Source of the DNA: Burkholderia pseudomultivorans
GTDB taxonomy: Bacteria > Pseudomonadota > Gammaproteobacteria > Burkholderiales > Burkholderiaceae
Assembly: GCF_902499075.1 (NCBI RefSeq)
Contig: NZ_CABVPP010000013.1
Location: 56,496-120,495 of the forward strand
DNA: 64,000 nt
Reading direction: 5' to 3'
The notes under the pieces were generated by a model. The model was not told where the DNA came from. It saw nothing but the letters and a program-made list of their open reading frames with translations, and ran no database searches. Shown here in pieces: positions 1 to 8,951 of the stretch. The position numbers and the translations under genes are program-made. Each line of letters begins with the position of its first letter. Position 1 is the first letter of the stretch.

Positions 1-33
1 CTGATCGGCCTGAAACTGTCGTCGGCCGCGTAA
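1..33 (+). CDS. 3' end of an upstream gene (partial)
   Basis: The window opens in a frame reading LIGLKLSSAA followed by a TAA stop. Only ten residues are visible, too few to name a family. The G+C pattern fits a real C-terminus, and a GC-rich hairpin with arms ccccga/tcgggg at about 46-68 follows, which may end its transcript. It could also be chance open frame. Confidence 0.45.
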   Translation: MIGLKLSSAA

Positions 34-111
34 GGCCGCGGGCCGGCCCCGAATGCGTCTGCGTCGGGGCGCGGCGCCGCGGAATTGCGCCGGCCGGCCC
101 GCCACCCTGTC

Positions 112-117
112 TATAAT
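112..117 (+). promoter_or_regulatory. candidate -10 box for the DUF4126-permease transcript
   Basis: A perfect TATAAT stands about 145 bases before the DUF4126 start codon. The best -35 candidate (TTGCGC at 85-90) is 21 bases away, which is too far, so the assignment is tentative. Confidence 0.35.
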
Positions 118-263
118 GGAACGCATTCGGGTCTGAATGCCGTTGCACCGCGAGACGCGGGCGAGGCGGCACCCGGCACCGGTCGCCACGCGCCGCGCGA
201 CCCACACGTGCCGATTCGGTCCGGTCGATCGGCAAAGCGCACGGCACGTGCAAGGAGAGGGCC

Positions 264-881
264 ATGATCGAAGCCATTTCGCTCGGCGCGGGGCTCGCAT
301 GGGCGAGCGGCCTGCGTCTGTACCTGACGGTGCTGATCGCCGGCGTGCTGGCGCGCTTTGGCTGGCTCCATCTGCCCGATACGCTGGCGGTCCTCACGTC
401 GCCGTGGGTCATCGGCGCCGCGGCCGTGCTGGCCGTCACCGAATTCCTCGCCGACAAGATTCCCGCCTTCGACTCGCTGTGGGATGCCGTGCATACGTTC
501 ATCCGCATCCCGGCCGGCGCGGTGCTCGCGGCCGGCGCGCTCGGCCATGCCGATCCGACCGTGCTCGCGATCGCCGGGCTTGCCGGCGGCTCGCTCGCCG
601 GCGCCGCGCATGTCGCGAAGGCCGGCACCCGCGCGCTGATCAACCTGTCTCCCGAACCGGTCTCCAACTGGGTCGCATCGTCCACCGAGGACGGCCTCGT
701 ATTCGGCGGGCTCGCGCTCGCGTTTTTCGTGCCGCTCGTGTTCCTGGTGCTGCTCGCTGCGTTCATCGCCGCTTCGGCGTGGGCGCTGCCGCGCCTGTGG
801 CGCGGCGTGTCGGGCGGTTTTCGCGGGATGGCGAATCACATGGTGTCACGCATCAACGCGATCGGAGGCAAGCGCGATTGA
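264..881 (+). CDS. DUF4126 family integral membrane protein
   Basis: A 205-residue hydrophobic protein starting at an ATG preceded by AAGGAG (252-257). About five or six membrane-spanning stretches are visible: residues ~5-27, ~45-62, ~85-115, ~148-175. A short basic tail follows. The sequence matches my recollection of the DUF4126 family, whose biochemical role is unknown to me. Its TGA (879-881) overlaps the TTG start of the following ABC permease, implying translational coupling and perhaps a shared membrane function. Nothing in the sequence shows a substrate. Confidence 0.8.
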   Translation: MIEAISLGAGLAWASGLRLYLTVLIAGVLARFGWLHLPDTLAVLTSPWVIGAAAVLAVTEFLADKIPAFDSLWDAVHTFIRIPAGAVLAAGALGHADPTVLAIAGLAGGSLAGAAHVAKAGTRALINLSPEPVSNWVASSTEDGLVFGGLALAFFVPLVFLVLLAAFIAASAWALPRLWRGVSGGFRGMANHMVSRINAIGGKRD

Positions 882-3478
882 GCCAGCAGCCGACCGTCGT
901 CGGGCGTCCCGACCGTGCTCCGCCCGCGCATGCCGGCCGCTTCGGCTGGCGCGACCTGATCCGGCAGGCCGCGCGGATGACCGCGCGCGACTGGCGCGCG
1001 GGTGAACTGACGCTGCTCGTGCTGGCGCTGGTGCTCGCGGTCGCCGCGCTGACCAGCGTCGGCTTTCTCGCCGACCGGCTGCGCCAGGGGCTCGAACGCG
1101 ACGCGCGCCAGATGCTCGGCGCCGATTTTGTCGTGCGCGCCGATCATCCGGTCGATCCGTCGTTCGACCGCGAGGCGCGCGCGCTCGGCCTGCGCACTGC
1201 GACGACCGCGATCTTCCCGAGCATGATCGCGTCGACCGTCGACGAGCAAAGCGGTGCCGCGCCTGCGCGCCTCGCGGCCGTGAAGGCCGTGTCGCCCGGC
1301 TATCCGCTGCGCGGCGCGGTCGAGATCCAGCCGGCCGGTGCCGCCGCCGCGCGCAAGGCGACCGCGATCCCCGCGCCCGGCACCGTGTGGGCCGATCCCG
1401 CGCTGCTCGACGCGCTGCACCTGAAGGCAGGCGATACCGTGCGCGTCGGGCTGCGCACGTTTACGGTCGCCGCATCGATCACCCGCGAACTCGACCGCGG
1501 CTTCTCGTTCGTCAATTTCTCGCCGCGGCTGATGATGCGCGCCGATGAGCTGGCGGCGACGGGGCTCACGGGCTACGGCAGCCGCGTCACCTATCGGCTG
1601 CTGGTCGCCGGCGACGCGCCGGCCGTCGCGCGCTTCGAGGCCTATGCGCACGCGCGCGTCGACGGCGGCAAGCTGCGCGGCGTCGGCCTCGAGTCGCTGC
1701 AGGAAGGGCAGCCGCAGGTGCGGCAGACGCTCGATCGCGCCCGTCATTTCCTGACGCTCGTCGCACTGCTGACGGCGTTGCTCGCGGCGGTCGCGATCGC
1801 GATGGCCGCGCAGCGCTATATGCGGCGCCATCTCGACGGCTGCGCGACGATGCGCTGCCTCGGCGTGAGCCGCCGCACGCTCGGCGCGCTGTTCGCGCTC
1901 GAATTCACCGGGATCGGCATCGTGTCCGGCATCGCCGGCGCGGCGCTCGGCTATGGCGGCCACTGGGCGCTGCTGTCGGCGCTCGGCGGACTGATCGACG
2001 TCGTGCTGCCGCCGCCGACGCCGTGGCCCGCGCTGATCGGCGTCGGCGCGGCGCTCGTGCTGCTGCTCGGCTTCGCGCTGCCGCCGCTTGCGCCGCTCAC
2101 GCGCGTGCCGCCGGTGCGCGTGCTGCGGCGCGAGTGGGGCGACGCGTCGCGCACCGCGTGGGCAGCCTATGCGCTCGGCGTCGTGCTGTTCGCGGGGTTG
2201 CTGATCGTCGCCGCCGGCAACCTGAAGCTCGGCCTGATCGTCGCGGGCGGCTTCGCCGGCGCGCTGGTCGGCTTCGCGCTGATCGCGCGGCTCGTGCTGT
2301 TCGCGGCCGCGCGCGCGGTGCGCAACGCGCGGGTCGCCGCCGGCGTCGGCTGGCGCTATGCGCTTGCGTCGCTGCACCGGCGCGGCACCGCGAGCGCGCT
2401 GCAGATCACCGCGCTCGCGCTCGGCCTGATGTGCCTGCTGCTGATCGCGATCACGCGCAACGACCTGGTCGCCGGCTGGCGCGAGTCGACGCCGCCCGAT
2501 GCGCCGAACCAGTTCCTGATCGATATCCAGCCCGACCAGCGCGACGACGTCGCGGCCTACCTGGCCGCGCACGGCGTACGCGACGCGGTGCCGGCGCCGA
2601 TGGTGCGCGGCCGCCTCGTCGCGATCGACGGCAAGCCGGTCAATCCCGATGCGTATCCGTCCGACGAGGCGCGCCGGCTCGTCGACCGCGAGTTCAATCT
2701 GTCGTATACGACCGAGCTGCCGCCGGACAACCGGGTCGTCGCAGGCGACTGGTTCGGCACCGCATCGACGCCGCAGATCTCGATCGAGGCCGGCCTCGCG
2801 AAGACGCTCAACGTGAAGCCCGGCGACAGGCTGCGCTTCGACGTGACCGGGCTGACCGTCGATGCGCCGATCACGAGCGTGCGCAAGCTCGACTGGGGCA
2901 CGTTCCGCGTGAACTTCTTCGTGCTGATGCCGCCCGCCGTGCTGAAGGATTTTCCGGCCGTCTATCTGACGAGCTTCCATCTGCCGGCGTCGGACGCCGC
3001 GCTGCTCGATCCGCTGATCGCGCGCTATCCGAACCTGACCGCGATCGACGTCGCGCCGATCCTCGCGCAGTTGCAGCGGATGATGCTGCAGGTGATCGGC
3101 GCGGTCCAGTTCCTGTTTGCGTTCACGCTCGCGGCCGGCGTGCTGGTGCTGTACACGGCGCTGGCCGGCTCGCGCGACGAGCGCGTGCGCGAGGCCGCGT
3201 TGCTGCGCGCGCTCGGCGCGTCGCGCGCGCAGGTCAATGCGGTGCAGCGCGCGGAGTTCGTGGTGGTCGGCGCGCTGGCCGGCACGCTGGCGTCGGCGGG
3301 CGCGATCGCGGTCGGCTGGGTGCTTGCGTCGCGCGTGTTCGACTTCCGGCTCGCAGTCGATCCGTGGCTGGTGCCGGCGGGCATCGCGGCCGGCATCGCA
3401 TGCGCGGGTGCGGCCGGCTGGCTGAGCCTGCATAATGTGCTGCGGCGCCCCGCGCTGCAGTCGCTGCGCGACGCGTGA
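878..3478 (+). CDS. FtsX-like ABC transporter permease (YbbP type)
   Basis: An 866-residue permease. I chose the TTG at 878 because GGAGG lies at 864-868 and it overlaps the previous stop; the next ATG (976) would remove the N-terminal cytoplasmic segment. Layout is typical of the large double-FtsX permeases: one TM near residue 45, a periplasmic domain (~65-280), a block of TMs (~290-420), further TMs (~430-480), a second extracytoplasmic domain (~530-720) and three C-terminal TMs. The family works with a cytoplasmic ATPase to move lipids or lipoprotein-like substrates across the envelope. No ATPase gene is next to it here, so its partner must be elsewhere or outside the window. Confidence 0.85.
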   Translation: MSQQPTVVGRPDRAPPAHAGRFGWRDLIRQAARMTARDWRAGELTLLVLALVLAVAALTSVGFLADRLRQGLERDARQMLGADFVVRADHPVDPSFDREARALGLRTATTAIFPSMIASTVDEQSGAAPARLAAVKAVSPGYPLRGAVEIQPAGAAAARKATAIPAPGTVWADPALLDALHLKAGDTVRVGLRTFTVAASITRELDRGFSFVNFSPRLMMRADELAATGLTGYGSRVTYRLLVAGDAPAVARFEAYAHARVDGGKLRGVGLESLQEGQPQVRQTLDRARHFLTLVALLTALLAAVAIAMAAQRYMRRHLDGCATMRCLGVSRRTLGALFALEFTGIGIVSGIAGAALGYGGHWALLSALGGLIDVVLPPPTPWPALIGVGAALVLLLGFALPPLAPLTRVPPVRVLRREWGDASRTAWAAYALGVVLFAGLLIVAAGNLKLGLIVAGGFAGALVGFALIARLVLFAAARAVRNARVAAGVGWRYALASLHRRGTASALQITALALGLMCLLLIAITRNDLVAGWRESTPPDAPNQFLIDIQPDQRDDVAAYLAAHGVRDAVPAPMVRGRLVAIDGKPVNPDAYPSDEARRLVDREFNLSYTTELPPDNRVVAGDWFGTASTPQISIEAGLAKTLNVKPGDRLRFDVTGLTVDAPITSVRKLDWGTFRVNFFVLMPPAVLKDFPAVYLTSFHLPASDAALLDPLIARYPNLTAIDVAPILAQLQRMMLQVIGAVQFLFAFTLAAGVLVLYTALAGSRDERVREAALLRALGASRAQVNAVQRAEFVVVGALAGTLASAGAIAVGWVLASRVFDFRLAVDPWLVPAGIAAGIACAGAAGWLSLHNVLRRPALQSLRDA

Positions 3479-3519
3479 GCGTCGCCGGCGGCCCCTCACA
3501 CCCTGATACCGATATCCGT

Positions 3520-3930
3520 ATGACCGATGTGAATGACGATGCGCCGTCGCAGCCGACGGCGTTCGAACTCGTAGGCGGCGAAGCCCGCGTGCGCGAAATG
3601 GTGGACCGCTTCTACGACCTGATGGATCTCGAGCCCGAGTTCGCGCAGATTCGCGCGCTGCATCCGGCGTCGCTCGACGGTTCCCGCGACAAGCTGTTCT
3701 GGTTCCTGTGCGGCTGGCTCGGCGGCCCCGATCACTACATCGGCCGGTTCGGCCATCCGCGGCTGCGGGCGCGGCACCTGCCGTTCCCGATCGCGTCGGT
3801 CGAGCGCGACCAGTGGCTGCGCTGCATGGCGTGGGCGATGGAGGATGTCGGCCTGCCGGAGCCGCTGCGCGAGCGATTGATGCATTCGTTCTACGATACG
3901 GCCGACTGGATGCGCAACCGGCCCGGTTGA
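3520..3930 (+). CDS. group II truncated haemoglobin
   Basis: A 136-residue globin of the 2/2 fold. Family hallmarks visible: an FYDLMD segment with the B10 tyrosine, the GWLGGP and HP-R-RH run with the proximal F8 histidine, and the invariant G8 tryptophan in QWLRCM. Such proteins bind O2/NO and are linked to oxidative or nitrosative stress. A GTG at 3475 overlapping the permease stop is an alternative start adding 15 residues; I prefer ATG 3520 because the extra segment is proline/glycine-rich and not globin-like, but neither start has a clear ribosome binding site. Confidence 0.88.
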   Translation: MTDVNDDAPSQPTAFELVGGEARVREMVDRFYDLMDLEPEFAQIRALHPASLDGSRDKLFWFLCGWLGGPDHYIGRFGHPRLRARHLPFPIASVERDQWLRCMAWAMEDVGLPEPLRERLMHSFYDTADWMRNRPG

Positions 3931-4033
3931 TCGACCGATACGCCGCTGCCCGCACGCCGGGCGAGCTGCGCTGGGCGCGCGCGCCGCGCGGCGCGACACT
4001 GGCCGTTTCCTCCCTCGATACGAGTTCCGCCCG

Positions 4034-4765
4034 ATGACGACACAAGCCCTGTTTCGCGAAGACGCGTATCTCACGCACTGCGACGCGGTCGTCGAGGCCG
4101 TCGGCGACGACGGCCTCCGGCTCGACCGCACGGTGTTCTATCCGCTCGGCGGCGGCCAGGCCGGCGACAGCGGCACGCTGACGCTGGCCGACGGCAGCAC
4201 GATCGCGATCGCCGACACGCGCAAGGCGAAGTTCGACGGCGCGACGCCCGACGACGCCGTGCACGTGCCGGCGGCCGGGCAGGAGGCCGGCCTGGCGGCG
4301 CTGGCGCCCGGCGCGCGCGTGGTCGCGACGATCGACTGGACGCGCCGCTATCGGCACATGCGCCTGCATACGGCCGCGCACCTGATGTGCGCGGTGCTGC
4401 CGTATCCGGTCGACGGCTGCAGCGTGACGGCCGACTACGTGCGGCTCGACTTCGCGACGTCCGACGCGATCGACCGCGATGCTGTCGAGCGGCGTCTCGC
4501 CGAACTGGTCGGCGGCGCGCATCCGGTCGCGACCGAATGGATCACCGACGACGAGATGGCCGCGCGGCCCGAGCTCGTGCGCACGATGAGCGTGAAGCCG
4601 CCGATGGGGCTCGGCCGCGTGCGGCTGCTGCGCATCGAAGGCGTCGACCTGCAGCCGTGCGGCGGCACGCACGTGCGCAATACGTCGGAGATCGGCGCGC
4701 TGCGGGTCGCGAAACTGGAAAAGAAGAGTGCGCGCACGCGGCGCCTCGTACTGGAGTTTGCATGA
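4034..4765 (+). CDS. AlaX-type alanyl-tRNA editing protein
   Basis: A 243-residue stand-alone homologue of the alanyl-tRNA synthetase editing domain, which hydrolyses Ser- or Gly-tRNA(Ala). The zinc-binding signature is intact: HTAAH (HxxxH) near residues 115-119 and CGGTH near 213-217. An N-terminal beta-barrel segment with a GGGQ-GDSG motif precedes it, the arrangement of medium-length AlaX proteins. The stop overlaps the start of the DUF924 gene (ATGA), so the two are co-translated. Confidence 0.88.
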   Translation: MTTQALFREDAYLTHCDAVVEAVGDDGLRLDRTVFYPLGGGQAGDSGTLTLADGSTIAIADTRKAKFDGATPDDAVHVPAAGQEAGLAALAPGARVVATIDWTRRYRHMRLHTAAHLMCAVLPYPVDGCSVTADYVRLDFATSDAIDRDAVERRLAELVGGAHPVATEWITDDEMAARPELVRTMSVKPPMGLGRVRLLRIEGVDLQPCGGTHVRNTSEIGALRVAKLEKKSARTRRLVLEFA

Positions 4766-5379
4766 CGAACGCATTACCGGCGCACGGCGCGGCAACGCTC
4801 GATCCGCAGGCACGCGAGATCCTCGATTTCTGGTTCGGCGCGCCGGGTTCGGCCGAATTCGGGCGGAAACGCAAGGTCTGGTTCAGCGGCGGCGCGGCGT
4901 TCGACGCGTCGTTGCGCGCGCATTACGGCGCGCTGCTCGATGCCGCGTGCGACGGCGCATGCGATCACTGGGCCGAATCGCCGCTCGGCGCGCTCGCGCT
5001 GATCGTCGTGCTCGACCAGTTCTCGCGCAATATCCATCGCGGCACGCCGCGCGCGTTTGCGGCCGATCCGAAGGCGCTCGCGCTCGCGCGGCGCGTCGTC
5101 GCGGCCGGCTGGGACGCGCAGCTGCCGAGCGGGCATCACCGTGCGTTCGCGTACCTGCCGTTCGAGCACGACGAGTCGGCCGCGAGCCAGCGCGAAGCGG
5201 TGCGCCTGTGCGCGGGGATTCGCGCCGAGGCCGGTTGCGACGGCTATCACGACTTCGCGCTGCGGCACGCGGCCGTGATCGAACGCTTCGGCCGCTTTCC
5301 GCACCGGAATGCGATCCTCGGCCGCGCGTCGACCGACGACGAAGCCGCGTTTATGCGCGAGCCGGGTTCGTCGTTCTGA
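4762..5379 (+). CDS. DUF924 family protein
   Basis: A 205-residue soluble protein. The family pattern is clear: EILDFWFG near residue 20, RKVWF near 38, LDQFSRNIHRGT near 84-95, and a C-terminal HAAVIERFGRFPHRN-ILGR segment. Structures in this family are TPR-like all-helical folds; a catalytic role is not established. ATG 4762 overlaps the AlaX stop codon. It ends before a convergent glycosyltransferase gene. Confidence 0.85.
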   Translation: MTNALPAHGAATLDPQAREILDFWFGAPGSAEFGRKRKVWFSGGAAFDASLRAHYGALLDAACDGACDHWAESPLGALALIVVLDQFSRNIHRGTPRAFAADPKALALARRVVAAGWDAQLPSGHHRAFAYLPFEHDESAASQREAVRLCAGIRAEAGCDGYHDFALRHAAVIERFGRFPHRNAILGRASTDDEAAFMREPGSSF

Positions 5380-5475
5380 GGATGGAGGGCGGCCCCGCGC
5401 ATGTCGCGCCGGGGTGCCGTCATCGAGAGGGAAGGGGATCAAGGCGGCAGCGCTGATGCGCCACGCCGCCTCGCG

Positions 5476-7371
5476 TCAGGGCGCGTGCTGCTCCGGCGTA
5501 CGCACGTAGACGCGCAGCAGTTCGTCGTTGTCGCCGGGCCGCGCGCCCGACCAGTACAGCTGCCATTCGCGGCCGGGCGCCGGATCGACGGCCCGCACAC
5601 CCTGGACGATCATCCACGTGCAGCGGGTCGATTTCGCGTCGTCGATCGGCACGTGCTGGATGCCCGAGAAGTAGTACAGCATCGGCGCTTCCGACTCGCC
5701 GAGCCCGTGCAGGCTGGCCATGCAGTCGCCGTCGTTCCATTCGAGCGCGAGATGCGCGTTCAGGTCGTCGAACACCGACCGGTAGCTCTTCGCGACGTCG
5801 AGCCACGGCAGCAGCAGCGTATAGACGAGCCCCCACGCGACCAGCGCGCCCGCGCCCCACGACAGCGCGCCGCGCCAGCGACCGGTCGTGCGCAGCTTCG
5901 GCAGCAGCCACAGCCAGCCGAGCGTCAGCGCGAGCGCGCCGAGCACGAGGCCCGGCTCGATCGGCATCGTCCAGTCGAGCGGCAGCCAGCGGCCGAGCGG
6001 CGCGAGATGCGCGCGCGACATCGTCGGGTCGGCCATCACCGACCAGACCGCCCAGGCCAGCACGACCACGGCGCCGAACAACGCGCGGCTCAGGTAATCC
6101 CATGCACGATGCAGCCCGTGCGGCAGGCGGTCGATGGCCTGCGCGGCGACCAGCGCGAGCGGCGCGAAGAACGGCAGGATGTAGAGCTGGCGCGAGGTGG
6201 CGGATATTTGCAGCACCGCGAGGCCGATGCCGGCGAACAGCACCGGCAGCGCGATGCGCGGCGTGCGCCAGTCGCGCCATGCGCCGCGTGCGAGCGCGAC
6301 GATCGCGAGCGGCGCTACGGGGAAGCCGACGCCGACGAACGCGCGCAGGATGAAGAACGGCTTGTCGTTTTCCGAACCGAGTTCGGGCACCGAGAAGCCG
6401 AAGAAGCGGCCGACGTTGTTGTCCCAGAACCACGCGAGGAACAGCGTTTCGGAGCGCATGAACAGTGCGGTCGGCCAGATCAGCGCGAACGGCGCGAACA
6501 CGAGCGCGGCGACGCCGAGCGCGCGCGCGAACGCACGGGTGCGGCAGGCCGGGTAGAGCACCGGCACGGCCGTGAGCGTGGCCGCGAACACGAGCGGCAC
6601 GAACAGCCCCTTGGCCATCAGCGCGATGCCGACGCCCGCGCCGAACAGCGGCGCGGCCCAGCGGTTCGACGGCCGCACCGGCAGCCCGTGCCGCAACTGC
6701 CGTGCGCGCGCGACGTGGTGCATCACGAGTTCGAGCAGCCCGCAGAATCCCATCGCCGTGCCGGCGAACAGCGCGACGTCCGTCATCATGTCGTGCACGT
6801 GCTTGATGACGACCAGCGTGCTCGCGCTCAGCACGACCGGCCCGATCACGCGCAGGTCGAACCAGCTGTCCGCGCGGCTCGCGGCGCGCGCCGCACGCGC
6901 GACGCAGCCGAACGCGAGCATCGCGAACAGCGCGCTCGCGAGCCGCGCCGCGTCGTGCAGCGGCATCACGCGCTGCAGCAGCCATGCGAGGCTGGTGGCG
7001 ACCCACGCGTAGAGCGGCGGTTTTTCCATGAACGGCTGGCCGGCATTGGTCGGCACGACCCAGTCGCCCGTTTCCAGCATGTGCTGGATGATGCCGAACG
7101 TATAGGTTTCGTCCTGCTTCCACGGGTCGTGGCCGAGCACGCCCGGCAGCGCATATGCGCAGAACAGCGCGGCGGCCAGCAGCCAGGCCCGCCAGCCAAG
7201 CAGCAGCGCGACGCGGCCGCGCGACGCGGTCGTCGCAGCGCCGCCGCTCATCGCGGAGGCGCCGGCCTCGCGCGTGGCGGCGACGCGTTCGGCATCGGCG
7301 ATCGAGCGGGCGTGCGGGGCCGGGGCGGGCACGGACGTGCGTCGCCGGCTGGGCGCTGCGGTTCCAGGCAT
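5476..7371 (-). CDS. ArnT-like (GT83) membrane glycosyltransferase
   Basis: A polytopic membrane protein of 631 residues from this start (an ATG at 7410 would give 644; one at 7251 would give 591; none has a strong ribosome binding site). The N-terminal first periplasmic loop carries the catalytic-type acidic pair in KQDETYTFG, followed by GDWVVPTNAG and EKPPLY, the signature of ArnT/PMT-fold glycosyltransferases that use polyprenyl-phosphate sugars. About 11-12 membrane segments and a C-terminal periplasmic domain follow. It is not beside the arn operon, so aminoarabinose transfer to lipid A is only one possibility; an O-antigen, glycoprotein or other lipid-linked sugar acceptor is equally open. 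Confidence 0.8.
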   Translation of the reverse strand: MPGTAAPSRRRTSVPAPAPHARSIADAERVAATREAGASAMSGGAATTASRGRVALLLGWRAWLLAAALFCAYALPGVLGHDPWKQDETYTFGIIQHMLETGDWVVPTNAGQPFMEKPPLYAWVATSLAWLLQRVMPLHDAARLASALFAMLAFGCVARAARAASRADSWFDLRVIGPVVLSASTLVVIKHVHDMMTDVALFAGTAMGFCGLLELVMHHVARARQLRHGLPVRPSNRWAAPLFGAGVGIALMAKGLFVPLVFAATLTAVPVLYPACRTRAFARALGVAALVFAPFALIWPTALFMRSETLFLAWFWDNNVGRFFGFSVPELGSENDKPFFILRAFVGVGFPVAPLAIVALARGAWRDWRTPRIALPVLFAGIGLAVLQISATSRQLYILPFFAPLALVAAQAIDRLPHGLHRAWDYLSRALFGAVVVLAWAVWSVMADPTMSRAHLAPLGRWLPLDWTMPIEPGLVLGALALTLGWLWLLPKLRTTGRWRGALSWGAGALVAWGLVYTLLLPWLDVAKSYRSVFDDLNAHLALEWNDGDCMASLHGLGESEAPMLYYFSGIQHVPIDDAKSTRCTWMIVQGVRAVDPAPGREWQLYWSGARPGDNDELLRVYVRTPEQHAP

Positions 7372-7585
7372 GGAAAAGATCTCGGTTGGGTCGTGCCGGT
7401 CCGGCGACATGGGCCGGGCCGATAAAGGACTGCCTCGGTGGCAGCGGAGAGACGGCAGGACCGTCTGTCGAATCGGCCGCTAGTAGACCATGAAATTGTT
7501 ACGGATGTTTACTGAATTCGTCACGGAATTGTGGAGATTTGTGGTGTCGTGACGATTCGATGCGCTGCGCATGGCGGACGGGCGT

Positions 7586-8347
7586 TCAGCGGCCGCCGCC
7601 GACGTCGAGCAGGGTGCCTGTCGTGTACGACGCGGCGTCGCTCAGCAGCCACAGGATCGCCTCGGCGATCTCGTGCGCCTCGCCGGCGCGGCCGAGCGGC
7701 GTCTGCGCGCCGAGCCGGGCGGCGCGGCCCGGCTGGCCGCCGCTCGCGTGGATTTCGGTTTCGATCAGGCCCGGGCGCACCGCGTTGACGCGCACGCCAT
7801 GCGGGCCGAGTTCCTTCGCGAGGCCGATCGTCAGCGAATCGACCGCGCCCTTCGAGCCCGCGTAATCGACGTATTCGTTCGGCGAGCCGAGCCGCGCGGC
7901 GATCGACGACACATTGACGATCGCGCCGCCATGGCCGCCGCGGTCGGTAGACAGCCGCCGCGCGGCTTCGCGCGCACACAGGTAGGCGCCGAGTACGTTG
8001 GTGTCGAACATCCGCCGCAGTCGGTCGGCCGGCATGTCGGCGAGCGGCAGCGACGGCGCGACGATGCCCGCATTGTTGACGAGCGCATCGAGGCGGCCGA
8101 ACGCGGTCGCGACGGTGTCGAACATCGCGATGACGTCGGCCTCGTTCGCGACGTCGGCGGCCACGACGCACGCACGGCCGCCCGCGTCGCGCACGGCTTG
8201 CGCGACCGACTCGGCCGCCGCCGCGTCGCGCGCGTAGTTGATGCCGACGTCCCAGCCGCGCGCGGCCGCCAGCACGGCGGTCGCGCGGCCGATGCCGCGG
8301 CTCGCGCCGGTGATGAGGACGGCCTTGCGTGCGGACGATGCGTTCAT
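7586..8347 (-). CDS. SDR family oxidoreductase
   Basis: A 253-residue short-chain dehydrogenase. It has the dinucleotide motif TGASRGIG (residues ~13-20), NNAG near 90, and the active-site YAGSK tyrosine/lysine pair near 160 with the upstream serine in NVSSIAAR. The proline-glycine turn after the active site (VRPGLIETEI) is also typical. It resembles glucose-dehydrogenase-like/YgfF members; the substrate cannot be read. It lies 22 bases after the LOG-family gene, forming a TetR-LOG-SDR unit. Confidence 0.88.
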   Translation of the reverse strand: MNASSARKAVLITGASRGIGRATAVLAAARGWDVGINYARDAAAAESVAQAVRDAGGRACVVAADVANEADVIAMFDTVATAFGRLDALVNNAGIVAPSLPLADMPADRLRRMFDTNVLGAYLCAREAARRLSTDRGGHGGAIVNVSSIAARLGSPNEYVDYAGSKGAVDSLTIGLAKELGPHGVRVNAVRPGLIETEIHASGGQPGRAARLGAQTPLGRAGEAHEIAEAILWLLSDAASYTTGTLLDVGGGR

Positions 8348-8369
8348 CGCTTGCGGCTCCCGGTCGGGT

Positions 8370-8951
8370 TCACTTCGCTGCGTCGGAAGCCCATTTGTCG
8401 CGGGCGGGCGGCTGGTAGGCGCGCAGCCGGTCGATCAGCGCGACCGGTTCGGCGTCGATGCACAGCGCGTCGAAATAGGCCGGGCGCATGAAGCCTTCGT
8501 CGACCGTATGGCGCAGCAACGCGATCAGCGGATCGTAGAACGAATCGATGTTGTACAGCGCGACGGGCTTGCGGTGATAGCCGAGCTGCGCCCACGTGTA
8601 GACCTCGAAGAATTCCTCGAGCGTGCCGGCGCCGCCGGGCATCGCGACGAACGCGTCGGCGAGGTCGGCCATCATCTTCTTGCGGTGGTGCATGTCGGGC
8701 ACGACGTGCAGTTCCGACAGCCCCGTATGGCCGACTTCCTTGTCGACCAGCAGTTCGGGAATCACGCCGACCGCACGGCCGCCGGCCGCCATCACTTCGT
8801 CGGCGATCACGCCCATCAGGCCGACGCGGCCGCCGCCGTAGACCAGCGTGAGGCCCGCGTCGACGAGCGCGCGGCCGAACGCGCGCGCCGCTTCGGTATA
8901 GACGGGGCGCGCACCGGGCGCGGACCCGCAGTAGACGCAAACGGCCTTCAT
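8370..8951 (-). CDS. LOG family protein (TIGR00730; nucleotide 5'-monophosphate phosphoribohydrolase)
   Basis: A 193-residue Rossmann-fold protein with the family's PGGAGTLEE motif and the preceding MHHRKK helix. Relatives cleave nucleoside monophosphates, including cytokinin riboside phosphates, releasing the base. The start MKAVCVYCGS at 8951 overlaps the stop of the TetR gene (ATGA), indicating one transcript and coupled translation. Plant-associated bacteria can make cytokinins with such enzymes, but housekeeping nucleotide salvage is equally likely. Confidence 0.88.
   Translation of the reverse strand: MKAVCVYCGSAPGARPVYTEAARAFGRALVDAGLTLVYGGGRVGLMGVIADEVMAAGGRAVGVIPELLVDKEVGHTGLSELHVVPDMHHRKKMMADLADAFVAMPGGAGTLEEFFEVYTWAQLGYHRKPVALYNIDSFYDPLIALLRHTVDEGFMRPAYFDALCIDAEPVALIDRLRAYQPPARDKWASDAAK

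Noticed and set aside
836-4813. A 1,325-codon open frame antisense to the permease, globin and AlaX genes
   Set aside because: It is arginine/alanine/histidine-rich with no domain and mirrors the GC-rich third codon positions of well-recognised genes on the other strand.
7519-7560. Inverted repeat CGTCACG/CGTGACG between the GT83 and SDR genes as a terminator
   Set aside because: The arms are far apart and no U-run follows on either strand.
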